64,000 bases of DNA from Acanthosepion pharaonis (GCA_903632075.3 CAHIKZ030005404.1:1837001-1901000); one strand, 5' to 3'. Counted from the first letter of the stretch, positions 10,942 to 21,574 are shown. The notes: generated from the sequence alone by a model not told the origin. Numbers and translations are program-made.

Positions 10942-11029
10942 ATATGGATTATTGTCCTCATCTTTGAAGTTATCATGGCATTTTGGCCACTGTGATAATG
11001 ACTTCAAAGATGAGGACAATTATCCATAT
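10942..11029. repeat. Fold-back (inverted repeat) with Penelope-tail sequence
   Basis: The arms 10942-10975 and 10993-11029 are nearly perfect inverted copies around a 17 bp loop. The arm contains 'ttgtcctcatctttgaagt', the complement of the 'aaagatgaggacaa' motif at the end of the Penelope-like tail seen at 6.4 and 38.9 kb, so it is probably two opposed copies of that tail. Confidence 0.7.
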
Positions 11030-11102
11030 ATAACTCCCCATCCCAGAAATTCTGAAAGAAATTAACAGTATCCCTGTGAATAAACTTGTTGTTGGTGCTT
11101 AC

Positions 11103-11198
11103 AGATGAAAATCTATCAGAAAATGCCAAGAACAATGTTTGTTTCAATCTCTCAGAATGACTGCTAAGAACATGCCCCTCCAAATTTATAAGCAAATA
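11103..11198 (-). CDS. Putative host-gene exon 3 (minus strand), unknown protein
   Basis: The minus strand shows an acceptor (gcatctgtag) before 11198, 32 open codons (YLLINLEGHVLSSHSERLKQ, then TLFLAFSDRFSS) and a donor (gtaagc) at 11102-11098. The exon starts and ends in phase 0, matching the phase-0 end of the exon at 12246-12346. A second acceptor-like 'atttctttcag' lies only about 50 bp downstream, so the 3' boundary is uncertain. No domain or family is recognised. What is seen is the open frame and splice signals; the exon status is inferred. Confidence 0.45.
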
Positions 11199-11234
11199 CT
11201 ACAGATGCATGCAGGCATGTGTTCCTAATCAATA

Positions 11235-11880
11235 AAAATGGACAAATTCTTTGTCTCATCTGTCATATTTTTCTTCTTTCTCGTCTTGAAGTTAGAACAT
11301 TATAACCACTCAACTGTATCCCTTTTGCATGTGAACACAATTTTTACTTTGAATTTTTTGCCTTATTACCGTTGCCTAGTTTTGACTTACATATCTATTG
11401 TTTGCTTAGTATTATTTTGCCTTATTTTTTCTTCCTTTTATAATTTATCGGGAACTTTATCAATTGTTGAACATTTTGCCAACTTAACATTAGCCAATTA
11501 CTCCACACATGAAATAACTTGTAGTCAATGTCATAATAAAAACTGTCACCCATGAGTTATCTCAGGCTTTTCCATCAATGTATTGAACCTAACTTCTTGT
11601 TATCTTCTCTCTTAGTCCTGAAATCAACAAGACATGATGACCAAGACTTAAGCACCATCATTACATACAAAATATAAACATGTGTGTGTGCATAAATATA
11701 TATAATTATGACATATCCTTATGTAACAATTAATGTAAAACTTGTTAAATTTTTAAATGCATCTTGTTTCAACATTTGATATGATACAAATGAGGATTTC
11801 AATCAGATATGTCAAACCAAAATATTGTTTTAATTTTTTTAACAAAGATGTTCACCCTGTACAAGACCCAACAGCCACAA
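11235..11880. other. Intron-like spacer, nothing recognised
   Basis: The reading frame at 11238-11555 on the plus strand is Phe/Leu-rich and AT-driven, without domain features. If the minus-strand gene is real, this stretch is intron between its second and third exons. Confidence 0.4.
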
Positions 11881-11899
11881 GAGGTAGAGTTACAGAATA

Positions 11900-12040
11900 A
11901 GATGCACCAACTCAAGAATGGTGATAATGCCACCAAAATACAAGGGGTCACTGGAAGAGAAAGTAAAGACTTTAGAAGGAGCCAGAAACCCAATCCTAAA
12001 ATGGAAACAAGGGACAAACCTCTACTCCTGTTCAAAAGAT
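11900..12040 (-). repeat. LINE 3'-end repeat, single unit
   Basis: The motifs 'aatgccaccaaaatacaagg', 'actttagaaggagccagaaa' and 'caagggacaaacctctac' place it in the family at 1-335. It sits in the presumed intron between exons 2 and 3. Confidence 0.55.
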
Positions 12041-12245
12041 CAGTGTTTATTGCCATATTGTATAAAAAATTCTTTCTTATGCTTTAACTTGGTTAATTTA
12101 AAAACTTCAGGATGAGTGTGACAATCCAAGTAAATAACTTGAGTTGAAATCAAGAATCATGTCCAACAATATAAACTGCAGAGAGACTGAAAATTAAATA
12201 ATCGATTAAAATTGATAAATGAAGCCAAAGGCTGTCAACTCTTAC

Positions 12246-12346
12246 TTCATATGGAATGGTTCCCACTGGTTGTGGCTTACTCTTCTTCCGTTCAAGTGGG
12301 GGTTTTTCTTTCTCTTTCTCATCATCAACAGTCACCTGTAAAGGTT
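12246..12346 (-). CDS. Putative host-gene exon 2 (minus strand), charged linker
   Basis: This is the best exon in the window. The minus strand shows a strong polypyrimidine acceptor (ttttttcttttccag) before 12346 and a donor GAA|gtaagagt at 12245. The 101 nt exon begins with two bases that finish a codon and then reads PLQVTVDDEKEKEKPPLERK, followed by KSKPQPVGTIPYE. The charged, Lys/Glu-rich composition suggests a linker or coiled region. It joins in phase with the segment at 21454-21574 (phase 1 end) and with 11103-11198 (phase 0). The protein is not recognised. I see no sign that the segment is repeated in the window, which argues against a transposon source. Confidence 0.6.
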
Positions 12347-12639
12347 CTGGAAAAGAAAAAAATATTATTAGATTACAACATTAATAAAAAAAAAAAATCA
12401 GGAAATATAAAATATTTAAATAATTTTCTTTTTATTCTAAAAAGTTATTATTATTATTGTCATTGTTGTTCATCTTTATTATATTCATTTTAGCATTATG
12501 GCAATCAATTTTCAGGTATTCTTCAGATATACTTTTCTTATGGCCACTGTTTCCTAAAAAAAAATAAAAGATAAAAAGTGTCTCAACACCCACAAAAATT
12601 ATTGCAGAATAAAACACTAAGTTGTTATAATACCTCAAA

Positions 12640-13075
12640 TTGAGAACTGATGAAGTCTGGAGAATGCACCAAACAAAACTCAAGTATATATGTCATTATA
12701 TATATATTAAACAATACATATCTCCTTGCAGTAGTAGGCATCTCTCTATCTCATGATTTGTTAATAGCATCTTGGTTGGTTAAGATCAATCCTGCTGAGA
12801 GCAACACTTTGTTATGTTTTCACTGGGTGGTGAGACTTTGTAGTGATAAATAACTGCCTAATTAGCATAGCTAAGTATTGACTATATAAATTCCCAAGGG
12901 TAGGGCAGCTCTCAGTATGTGAAATAAATGACTATTGCTGGAATGAAAAATACAAAGGAAATTCTATTTCATAACAGACTGGATTAACCTCTCCAAGGCA
13001 CAAGCCAAGGCAGCTACCTCAACAATAGTGCCTGGTTCTTGGTCAAACTACCATGCAATATACATGACGTATACA
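12640..13075. other. Unclassified moderately complex sequence
   Basis: Around 12720-13060 base composition is less AT-rich and contains phrases such as 'ggcacaagccaaggcagcta', which look like an old dispersed repeat. No head, tail or coding motif could be assigned. Confidence 0.3.
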
Positions 13076-13091
13076 TTAATCTATAGATCAA

Positions 13092-13763
13092 GGCTGGGTA
13101 AACTACTGCCCATGGGCTGCCTGCATCCCACCTGATGATTTTAATGTGGCCTGCAAGAGCATAACAAACATTTTTTTTAAATCCATCAAAAAGATGTAGG
13201 TATTTTTGGTTCCATGTTCAACACAAAAATAATAATCTATTTAAAACAGGAAGAAAGAATGAAATTGTATATATTTAATTGCAAACCCCAGTTCTCGAGA
13301 AAGCTACTACCTACATAACTGACATATTGCGCTGCCACAAACATCTGAATTTCTATATTTCACACAATGTCAATGCTAATGCCCAATCATGGACATAGTT
13401 TAAATTGAAGTAGGGATCTAGGTGCCTGTGTGTACACCAACTGGAGAGAAACATATGACATCATTTGAACACTATAAATGTCTCTCAAGATTTATCACAA
13501 ATTTCTTATGATTGTAAAAGGTTTTACTCATTTGCACAAATTATAGTAAAAGTATTAAATATCTAACTAATTTCTCATCAATTTGTGCTATCTGTTCACA
13601 AAATGTGTCCAGTAAGAAAATAAATGTGTGAATAACATGCCCGTCTATGGTTGTTATTTATAATGTTGTTGTGAAGTGTGTGTTGTTATTGTGATGCAGC
13701 CTGGTTTATACAGAGTAGACAAAGATGCAGCTCTCCATAAAAAAAGAATGTTTGCCCAACCCA
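13092..13763. mobile_element. Candidate non-autonomous hAT-like element
   Basis: The left end reads 'ggctgggtaaactactgcc' and the right end 'gtttgcccaaccc', imperfect inverted versions of each other. The following 'gcccatgggctgcctgc' resembles the 'tgggcaaactacggcccg' end seen in many hAT-derived repeats. A related internal segment lies at 14150-14480 and a related right end at 15600-15796 ('aaaaggtttgcccattcc'). No transposase frame is present and no 8 bp target duplication is clear. Confidence 0.4.
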
Positions 13764-14149
13764 AATTTAAAGATACTCAATCTACAGCACTACAAAAACA
13801 GTTGATTAAAAAAAACCTTTTGATGAACCCTAGTATTTTAAAATATATTAAAATATTTTACTTAGCAACTCAGAATATTAAGACTCATTTCTGTAGTTTT
13901 TCTTGCAACAAAATAGTCACCATCTTTCATGAATATTAGCAACCTAACTAATAAGATTAGCACATTACCAGGCAATGTGTGATTGTTTTAACAATTTTAA
14001 TTTATTCTCTATTCAAATTATGACTGGGAAAGTTAACAATGGGGCCAATCATTTTGATGCACCATGTTTTAAAATATTTTACTCAACAGGAGGGATAGAA
14101 GACTTACTCTTATTTAACATACTATTACAGAACCACTAGTAGACATGAG

Positions 14150-14480
14150 AACCAAACTTGTTACAGGCTATACGGTGCTTCATTCTGTCAGTAGACAAAG
14201 ACTTAGCCTCTTTGAGAACATGCTTACAATTATTACAAGCAGACACAAAGAGGCGTCTGTTGTGATTGGAACCATCAAACAGGCAGTGTAAACTGACATA
14301 GGGATCTTGGTATCTGTGTGCACTCCAAATGTAGATAAACATATGGCACCATTTCTAAGATTTTTCAATAAATGTTTCACAAGATTTATTGAGAATTTCA
14401 TAGTACTGCAAAAGAATTTTTTCAGCTGTACAAATCTTATTAGTAGTAATAAATATGGTAATGCTTTGTGTAATGGTCAC
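14150..14480. repeat. Second copy of the 13.4 kb repeat
   Basis: The segment shares 'gggatcttggtatctgtgtg' and a following stretch with 13400-13560 ('gggatctaggtgcctgtgtg'). The minus strand is open for about 70 codons here but shows no recognised motif. Probably an internal part of the hAT-like family. Confidence 0.4.
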
Positions 14481-14959
14481 TAGAGAGTATAAGACACAGT
14501 AAAAAAAAAAAACCCAGAGAAATTCCAGGGGGAAAAGAGCTTATTTTCATGTAAAAAATGCACCCAAAAAATGACCTTGTGAAAAGGGAAGAGAAAAAAA
14601 AAAAAAAAAAAAAAAAGCTGAGACATTTTGTTTACTTTTGTGATTCATAAGCATTACAAAAATGTGATATTAACTCTTGGAGTAAAAGATCACTAAATTG
14701 CTAATACACATTGAGAAAATAAAGAGAAATTTGTTTGTTTGGTTTTAATTTTTTATGTGACAATCTAAGGTATTTCTTTCAGAATTATTTGTGTATTTCT
14801 AAAAAGGACTGACTGTGTGAAATCCAGGTCATTTTTTTTGTGCATCCAAGATCTGAGAGTGAAAGGTTGTCCTGGTTGAACTCTTCAAACTCTCCTTTAT
14901 TGTTGGACTCATACAAATGATCAAATTATTTCTCAGCTTGAGATACAGGTCTGTGTAGT

Positions 14960-15120
14960 AGGTATTGTCGGCAAGATCATCATCATCATCGTTTTCTTGT
15001 GGTTCCTCTGTTGGCTCCTATTTCTGTATGAATTCCTCATATAGGATGTCATCTTCAGTACTGTTGAGCTTGTCCAAGATGCAGAATTTCTTGAAGGCTT
15101 TGACAATGATAGTGGCATCC
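14960..15120 (-). pseudogene. Tigger/pogo-type transposase C-terminus (remnant)
   Basis: The minus strand reads DATIIVKAFKKFCILDKLN then STEDDILYEEFIQK and, past an in-frame stop, an acidic run (EPTEEPQENDDDDDLAD). The F-K-K-C/F-x-I spacing followed by (G/S)TEDD(I/L)L is typical of the end of Tigger/pogo DDE transposases. The catalytic domain is not present upstream on this strand, so only the last part survives. Confidence 0.5.
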
Positions 15121-15359
15121 AACAGTTACCAGGGCTTAAAGAAACATTATGAAAGATTTATCTCCCTTTGTTGCAATATGTCATTAGATAGATATTATCT
15201 GACTGGTAAACAAATAAATACAATTTAACCAAACTTTGTTTTGAGTCATGGAAAAAATGGGATTATGTTCTAAACTAAAATATGAGATACACCAGACTTT
15301 TGGACTCAATTTTAAATGAAAAAAACCTGTGTCTTATATACACAGGATTATGGTATATT

Positions 15360-15625
15360 AAATATGAAATTAATTTTAATCTTATTAATAAATACATTAA
15401 ATATGAAACTAATTTTAATTTAATCTTATCAATAAATGTATTAAATATAAAACTATGAGGGTAAATCAAAAATTATCTACACTTTCACCCTAACAAATCT
15501 TTATACAAGATGCAGATAATTTTTGACTTTCCCCTCTTAATTTTAATTCAGTCTCATTAATAAATATATTAAATATGAAACTAATTTTAATTTAATCTCA
15601 TTAATAAATTTATTAAATATTAAAC
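15360..15625. repeat. AT-rich tandem array of about 50 bp units
   Basis: The phrase 'aaatatgaaactaatttta' followed by 'atcttattaataaat' is repeated about five times. The array is interrupted by a small inverted-repeat element at 15456-15537. Confidence 0.65.
15456..15537. mobile_element. 82 bp MITE (mariner-like), TA flanks
   Basis: The left end 'tgagggtaaatcaaaaatta' and the right end 'taatttttgactttcccctc' are inverted copies. The element is flanked by TA at 15454-15455 and 15538-15539 and lies inside the AT-rich array, so it is younger than the array. The ends resemble the 'gagggtaagtcaaaaagt' style of mariner-family termini; the interior is too short to code. Confidence 0.7.
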
Positions 15626-15864
15626 TATTTTCTCATACATTTGTACAGTCCATTCACAAAATATCTGTAATAAGAAAATAAATTTAAAATGACGTACATG
15701 GGTGAATGTTATTTATGTTATCGTTAGAAACTTGTGTTATTATTGTGATACAAGGGTGATAACGATGCAACTCACTAAGAAAAAGGTTTGCCCATTCCTA
15801 CTATACATACATATTATATAATTATAAATAAACTATTTTTTTTTCAGAATGTTATTCATTTTTC

Positions 15865-15925
15865 TTTTAATGCCATGTCCCTTCTGGATGTAGATGATCA
15901 TGGCTCTCCACAGATTTCTTTTCTA
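15865..15925 (-). repeat. RTE-like LINE 3' end fragment (family 1)
   Basis: The text 'tgccatgtcccttctggatg' followed by 'gatcatggctctccaca' is the end of the same LINE as at 5.2 kb. It is about 60 bp long and 5' truncated. Confidence 0.55.
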
Positions 15926-16019
15926 TATTAACTGATTTGCCATGCATTCTTGGTATAAGATAGTGAAATGGTTCCCTATTGCTTTCTCCATGGTTTGGAA
16001 TTCAGAGTCTTTCTTCTTT

Positions 16020-16150
16020 TAAACTGGTTACCAACCAAGGCTAGAAAGAGTAAGAGATGAATTCATGCTTTTCTGATGGGATTTTGTGTGAAAGTGAATG
16101 CAACAGATTCCATTCTCTGCACTGGTATCCATTACACTTAATTACATATT
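16020..16150 (-). mobile_element. tRNA-derived SINE fragment
   Basis: On the minus strand, 'gtgtaatggatacc' (A-box side), 'atggaatctgttgcattca' and 'aagcatgaattcat' correspond to the tRNA and early body part of the SINEs at 8.8 and 26.7 kb. No 5S-like part remains. Confidence 0.5.
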
Positions 16151-17929
16151 TTCTTAATTAGATAACACTTATCATCAACATTTAGTTCATTAAAATATTA
16201 CATTATTAAAATATTTCATTATTAAAATTAATTAATACTTTTATTTTATTGAAATATTTTAATTTTTAGTTTTATATTCCTTATATTATCCATATTTTCT
16301 TATCTACCCACAATCTGAAATTATAACTTTTCTTCCAATTTTTCTAACTTAAAACATATCTTACAGTGTATGGATAAATTAAAAGGAAATTGAACATAGA
16401 ATAGACTGTTCCTGGGGTACTTTCACCTAATGTTACAAATTACTACAAATCCAAAACATGAAAACTCAAGTCATGTTGTTAAATAACATCAAAAAATTGT
16501 TTCAAGAAAAACATTTTATAAATATCAACTAGTAAACTAGTACTGGTTACTCGGTCAATGAATTCCATATGTTTCCTTATAAGGAAACTGCTAATATTAC
16601 CATTACAATTTTTCCTTCATGACTATCCCCACCCAGTCACTTCAAGAATAAAGTTACATTGTGTTAACCTTTGATATAAACAAACAAAAAACAGGTTTGT
16701 AACAATTGACAGAGTGGCAGCCTTAAATTCAAAAGGTGTATTGGCTATTTTTCCCTTGAAGGCTTAACAAAACATATACGTATACTTGACATTCGGCAAA
16801 TTGGCCTGTCACAGCTGAGCTCTGTGAATTAGATGCACTATATCAAAGAAAAATGTGTGCTCAGTTCAATATTCTGATACTAGATGGCTTTGTGGGGAAA
16901 AATAGCTTAAACAAACAGATCTTTATTCTAAAACAGCAACCTCCAAACATTAGAGTATAGAGCCACATCATATATTTAACATATTTTATAAGGACAAAGA
17001 AATAAAAAAAAAAATCAGTTTTTACAAATGAATAATAATAATTTAATAAAAATAATGATAATATTATCTTAATATTAAGTTAATAATAATTGAATAAAAT
17101 TTAAATAAAATGTTTTATTTTGATTCTTTATGATTCAAAACAAAAAAGGAACATGGCAAATATGAAGAAACTTATTTACACCCAGGAAAGAAATATAATA
17201 ATCAAAAATGTTAAACATTAGCAAATGTCTTAATGAAATAATCAGTTATTTCTCTGCAGATGAAAAAAAAAAAAAGGCTATTCCTGTCAATCTTTTAAGT
17301 GGCAGTAGGCAAGAAAAAAATGTTAAGTTGGCCCAGATGTAATCAACAGGTTATATAGTTTAGAGATCAGGAATTTAGAGTGAATAAAAGACTTGATTAT
17401 GTTTTTATTGGGTTGTTGTCAATGTGTCATTTTTAGGGATGGAATAATAAAAAAACAGTTAAATTGTTTGAACAAAAATGTAAGCATTCTTATTAGCAAT
17501 GTTAAAAGTCCACAATTTATTTCTTGTTGAAAGAATCTAGGCATTGAATGAAAAATTTCAGTACATATAGAATAATTTACACAAGGGACACAGAAACACA
17601 ACTCAGTTTTATGAATGAATAAAATGTAGATCAACAAATTTTATTTCAATTCTTTATGATTCAAAATGAAAAATGAATGTGAAAAATACAAAGAAACTTG
17701 ATTAAAACAGAGAGCAGGACACATAAGTAAAAATGTGAAACATCTTTTACAATCTTTCAAGTTTCAATAAGCGGGAAAAAATCTTATATCACCCTAGATG
17801 TGACCAGCAGGTTCTAGAGTTAAGTAATAACTTGATCATGTTAGGCTATTGAGTTGTTGTTAATGTGATATCTTTATGGATGGAATAAAAACTAAATGAA
17901 AAGAGCCTTGGAGTAGATCTCTCCTTGTA

Positions 17930-18165
17930 CCTAACTCTAACTGTTCAATGTAGTACTAACTGGCTTCTAGAGGTTAAAGAAAGTATTAAGAAATAGAAAA
18001 ATTTCATTAGAAATAAAATAATGCTGAACTGCTATTCTCTTATATGGCATTGAATCAGTAGAGAGTTGAGGTAAAAAAAAGATATAGTTCCACAGAAGGA
18101 TGCTAAAAATACTATAGGTGCAACATGTGAGCAATGTCTAAGTTTTAAGGAAATAAAAATTAGTT
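17930..18165 (+). pseudogene. RTE-like LINE fragment (family 1)
   Basis: The plus strand contains the degenerate 'tatggcattgaatcagtaga', 'ttccacagaaggatgctaa' and 'gtgagcaatgtctaagttt', equivalent to the SECWTL..RRML..SNEEVL block in the copy at 61.9 kb. No frame stays open. Confidence 0.5.
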
Positions 18166-18739
18166 TTATAAAATTTAAATAAACAAGTTTGATTTGGATC
18201 CATTATGATTCAGAACAAAAAAGAAAAGTGAGAAATATGAAGAAAGCTGATTAAAACAGGACAGGAAACATAAGTTTAAAAATGTGAAACATCCTTTACT
18301 ATCTTTCAAGTTGCAATAATTGGGAAAAAATCTTATATGACCAACAGATTATAGTTTAGAGATCAGGTTCTAGAGTGAAGAAATGAGTTTATTTGTTTTT
18401 TTTTTACTGGGTGGTTAATGTGGCATCTTCTGGGATGGAATAAAAACCAAACCTAAATGATAAGACTGATGTCTCCTTTTATCTAACAGTTCAATGTGGA
18501 AATAACTGACTTCTAGAAGTGTAGCAAAAATAAAACGGTCACAAATTCGCACACTACAAATTGTATTCTTTCTGCAATTAGTATTTTTTACCCAGCTACT
18601 GCAACTGACTTTATATGGTACACTAATCCATAGGCAGAACATCTAAGCTGTTCCACCAACTCTGTAGCCTGCACATCCAAGTTATTCCATTAACCATTTT
18701 CTGTAATAAACGACAGAATGAGTTTGTCCCAGATTTTCT

Positions 18740-19235
18740 TTGCATCATGAAGCCAATAGCACTGCCAGGCACATACCTTTAGCATTTTTGAAGGTAGGTA
18801 GATTTTTCCTGCACAAGGTGTTAGCCAAACTATTAAGAGATAGGAAAATTTTGTTAGACTACTTTCATGGTAATTGTTCAGATGAGCTCTTCACTATGGT
18901 ACCTAGGCTCTTTGAATTTAAGTGCAGTACTAGATTGGTGACAAGGTTTCACCAATTTAGAGTTGAGTTGGATAGATGTAACCGTAAATTCTATGGAAAC
19001 AGTTTATTTCTCACACTTCTTGCTTGTGGAACACTGTCAGGTCTGTGTTTTCCAGCCAACTTTACTCTTCAAAAATTTAAATGCAATGTCAATCATTATC
19101 TGCTGTCCTCCCAATGACTTCTTTTCTTCTCACTCCTTAGCAATGTTTCTGTTTCTAACTTCTTCCACACCCAGTAACCCCTTGTGTCTTAGTGGCTTTA
19201 CTGCCTTAGATGGAGTGAACTTGATTAAAAAAAGA
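18740..19235 (+). pseudogene. CR1/Jockey-like LINE, ORF2 C-terminus
   Basis: The frame 18740-19117 carries the family's final block in order: DYFHGNCSDELFTMVPRLFE, FKCSTRLVTRFHQFRVELD, RCNRKFYGNSLF, then ..CGTLSGL in place of RLWNSLP, and LQKFKCNVNHYLLSSQ with a stop. The 3' end follows, with 'ttagatggagtgaacttgat' and an A-rich stretch. Apart from one region this is the longest unbroken stretch of the family in the window; reverse transcriptase motifs are not included. Confidence 0.8.
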
Positions 19236-19239
19236 AAAA

Positions 19240-19385
19240 AATGAACAAAATAACATACCTAACAATCTTGTGTAAATAAACAGAGTGAGAGGTATAATAA
19301 GGGGGGAAAAAAACATTGCTTAGAGTGACAAAAGATAGGAAGTTGTGAAGAGCCATGATTGTCCACATCCTAAAGGGTCGCACAC
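19240..19385 (+). repeat. RTE-like LINE 3' end fragment (family 1)
   Basis: The text 'gtgacaaaagataggaagtt', 'agccatgattgtccacatc' and 'ctaaagggtcgcac' is the sense-strand version of the end seen at 5.2 kb. It joins directly to the CR1 tail without a clear target duplication. Confidence 0.55.
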
Positions 19386-19599
19386 ACAAGAAAATAACTA
19401 CAAATGAGAAAAGAAAACTATCCAATTCAAAATTTTAAGTTGTAGTAGACAGAATAAAATCCAGATGTGACCAACAGGCTATAGTTTGGAGATCAGATTT
19501 TAGAATGATGACTTGAACATGTTTTTCTGGGGGTAGGGGGGGCTGTCATTAATGTTTCATCTTTAGAGAAGGAAAAAAAGCTAGTTAAATTATTTAGTA

Positions 19600-20690
19600 A
19601 AAAATGTTGCTGTAAAAATTTTGATATAGAAGAAAACTGTTTTAATTCTCTTTGAATAATTTGCTGTACCATTACTTCATTCAAATCAACTAAATTCTAG
19701 ACAAATCTTACCCACTACTTGGTTTTTCCAATCTACCCGATTATTCTAATTACCTCTTGCTTATTAGAATTTGGAAAAAATTTCCAACCCATCCACATTT
19801 ATTACAACCTCTACTTTTTATTCAAGACCTGTGAATAATGTTAACAAGAAAAAAAAGAGTTATCTCCCTTAAAACATAGTCAGTGTCTAAAATAACTTTC
19901 AAATGAAATCCAAGGTTAATAAATCAGTAGCAATGATATTCTGTCTTTTAGTGGATTGGTTATCATACAGAAATCAAATGTTTTTTTTAAGGATTATCTA
20001 ATTTAAATAAAAAAAAATGGATTATCACTAGAGGAACTGATATTCTTTAATTTAAAACAATAGTTGAAGTTTTTTAAGATAAGGATAAAGTTTGAACACA
20101 GTCACAAAAAAAGCACTATATTAAGTTGTTCCAACCAAGAATCTAAAATGTTATCACTTAAGGATTTTCATGGCATATCTAAAATTGGTGGCATCAGATT
20201 CAAAATATTCTGGACCAGACTTCTGGATTAAAGAGGTACAACTTATAATTTAACTCTCTGTTATTACAGTGGAATATTTGAATACTAGAAAGTTTTTCTT
20301 TAGTATTTAGCAAGTAGTCAGTCAAATTTTCATGATTAGTCTTTCCTCTCTGAAATAACTACAAAGATGAATCAGCAATTAGTGAAAATGCAAGATTTCT
20401 TTGTAAAAAAGGAATTTCTTCCAATGGAATTCTTTAGGGAGAATTTTTCACTTTGTAAAAGCACATGGTCTGCAAAAGGTTAGAGCTGGGAAGCTTCTCT
20501 CTTCCACTGACAATTAGTTGGCAAAATTTCCCTACTGGGAAGCAATAAAAATACAGACTACATGCATTGTGCTATTTATTTCTACAAAAAAAAAAAAAAA
20601 CTCGTGAAAAGACGATTGACTTAACTTTCAGTAAGAAACAGAGAGAGTGTGACTTTAGTGTATTGTACTGAAAACAGCTGTGAAGACTAA
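19600..20690. other. AT-rich spacer, presumed intron
   Basis: No coding or RNA feature was recognised. The stretch 20170-20240 shares 'cagattcaaaat' and 'gaggtacaa' with 48160-48220, hinting at an old dispersed repeat. Confidence 0.4.
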
Positions 20691-20699
20691 TGCATTGAC

Positions 20700-20930
20700 A
20701 AAACTGGTACAGCAGACTACAGAACAATGACCATAGTCACCCAAACATCAGTTGGAGCTACATATGATCTCATGGGAATATCACATAAAAATAAAATGAA
20801 CAAACTGTCTCAGCTGGAATTTGAACTTGGTTCACTGAATCCATTTTCCACACTGTTAACCTTTCTAGCACACATTAGACATTTAAATAGATATCAAATA
20901 AACAAACTTCAAAGTTTTATGGCATAAATA
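20700..20930 (-). mobile_element. tRNA-derived SINE (third type)
   Basis: On the minus strand a B-box-like 'caagttcaaattccagctg' at about 20807-20835 follows a degenerate A box, and downstream the body reads 'ttcccatgagatcatatgt'. The sequence differs from the other SINEs in the window. No second copy is seen. Confidence 0.4.
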
Positions 20931-21453
20931 ATCCAGACAAATCTTGATATAGCAAGAACCAATACAATACACATTTGGATATAGAACAATGAATTCTTGT
21001 ATCCTAATTTTGGAAAGATTTACCAAAATTGAGAATATTTGCAACAGAAATCCAAGATGGTGGCACCTATTAGGTTATAAAGAAAAGCATCTAAATTGTC
21101 TTTAAATGAATAAAAAAAATATAGCAATAATAAAGTATTGTGATAAAAAACACAATAAGACATATATTAAACCTAGTAATAAAATAACAGCAATAATGAA
21201 GAGTGTATTGATCCAAAGAGTTGTGATAAAAAAAAATTAACAATAAGATGGAGAAAAACTAGTAATAAAATAATAGTAATAATGAAGACTGCATTGATCT
21301 AGACTGTTGTGATAAAAAGCAACAATAATAAGATGTAGTAAAATTTGCAATAAAATGATAAAGGCTATTCTAGAAAAATGAAAAGAAAAATATTAAAAGG
21401 AAAATAATAAAAGAAAAAAAATTATGAATAAAAAAAAAAAACAATTTTCTTAC

Positions 21454-21574
21454 CATAATGTTCATGGATAATGTAGACGCTATGCTGGTACTTTTGTCGG
21501 CAAAATATTGGCAATATTTCTGCACTGAACATCAGCTCATTTAGGTAATCCAAAAAGGATTTCGAATGTGTTAT
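21454..21574 (-). CDS. Putative host-gene exon 1 or internal exon (minus strand)
   Basis: The minus strand has a donor ATG|gtaagaa at 21453 and 40 open codons reading ITHSKSFLDYLNELMFSAEI, LPIFCRQKYQHSVYIIHEHY, plus one base. That G joins the leading AA of the exon at 12346 to make Glu. The upstream acceptor (gttaagtcag) lacks a pyrimidine tract; in the same frame an ATG at 21586-21584 with A at -3 could start translation here instead. Composition (Cys, His, Gln, Met, and several CpG-containing codons) is unlike the surrounding AT-rich DNA. No family is recognised. Confidence 0.45.

Larger units (their letters stand above)
17103..19600. repeat. Diverged tandem array, about 540 bp unit, interleaved with LINEs
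   Basis: The marker 'tctttatgattcaaaa' or its variant starts units near 17121, 17648 and 18197. Each continues with 'aaaaatgtgaaacat', 'cttatat..cc..agatgtgacca..aggt', 'agagatcagg' and 'gatggaataaaaac'. A partial fourth unit lies at about 19450-19590. LINE fragments at 17930-18165 and 18740-19385 lie within the array. No unit codes for anything recognisable. Confidence 0.6.

Noticed and set aside
11053..11102. About 50 bp mini-intron after putative exon 3
   Set aside because: The acceptor is good, but the following frame stops within 16 codons inside the fold-back, so it is unlikely to be coding.
13676..13939. Plus-strand frame containing DKDAALHKKRMFAQPKF
   Set aside because: It spans the right end of the hAT-like repeat into AT-rich sequence; no motif, and the related end at 15.7 kb does not keep the frame.
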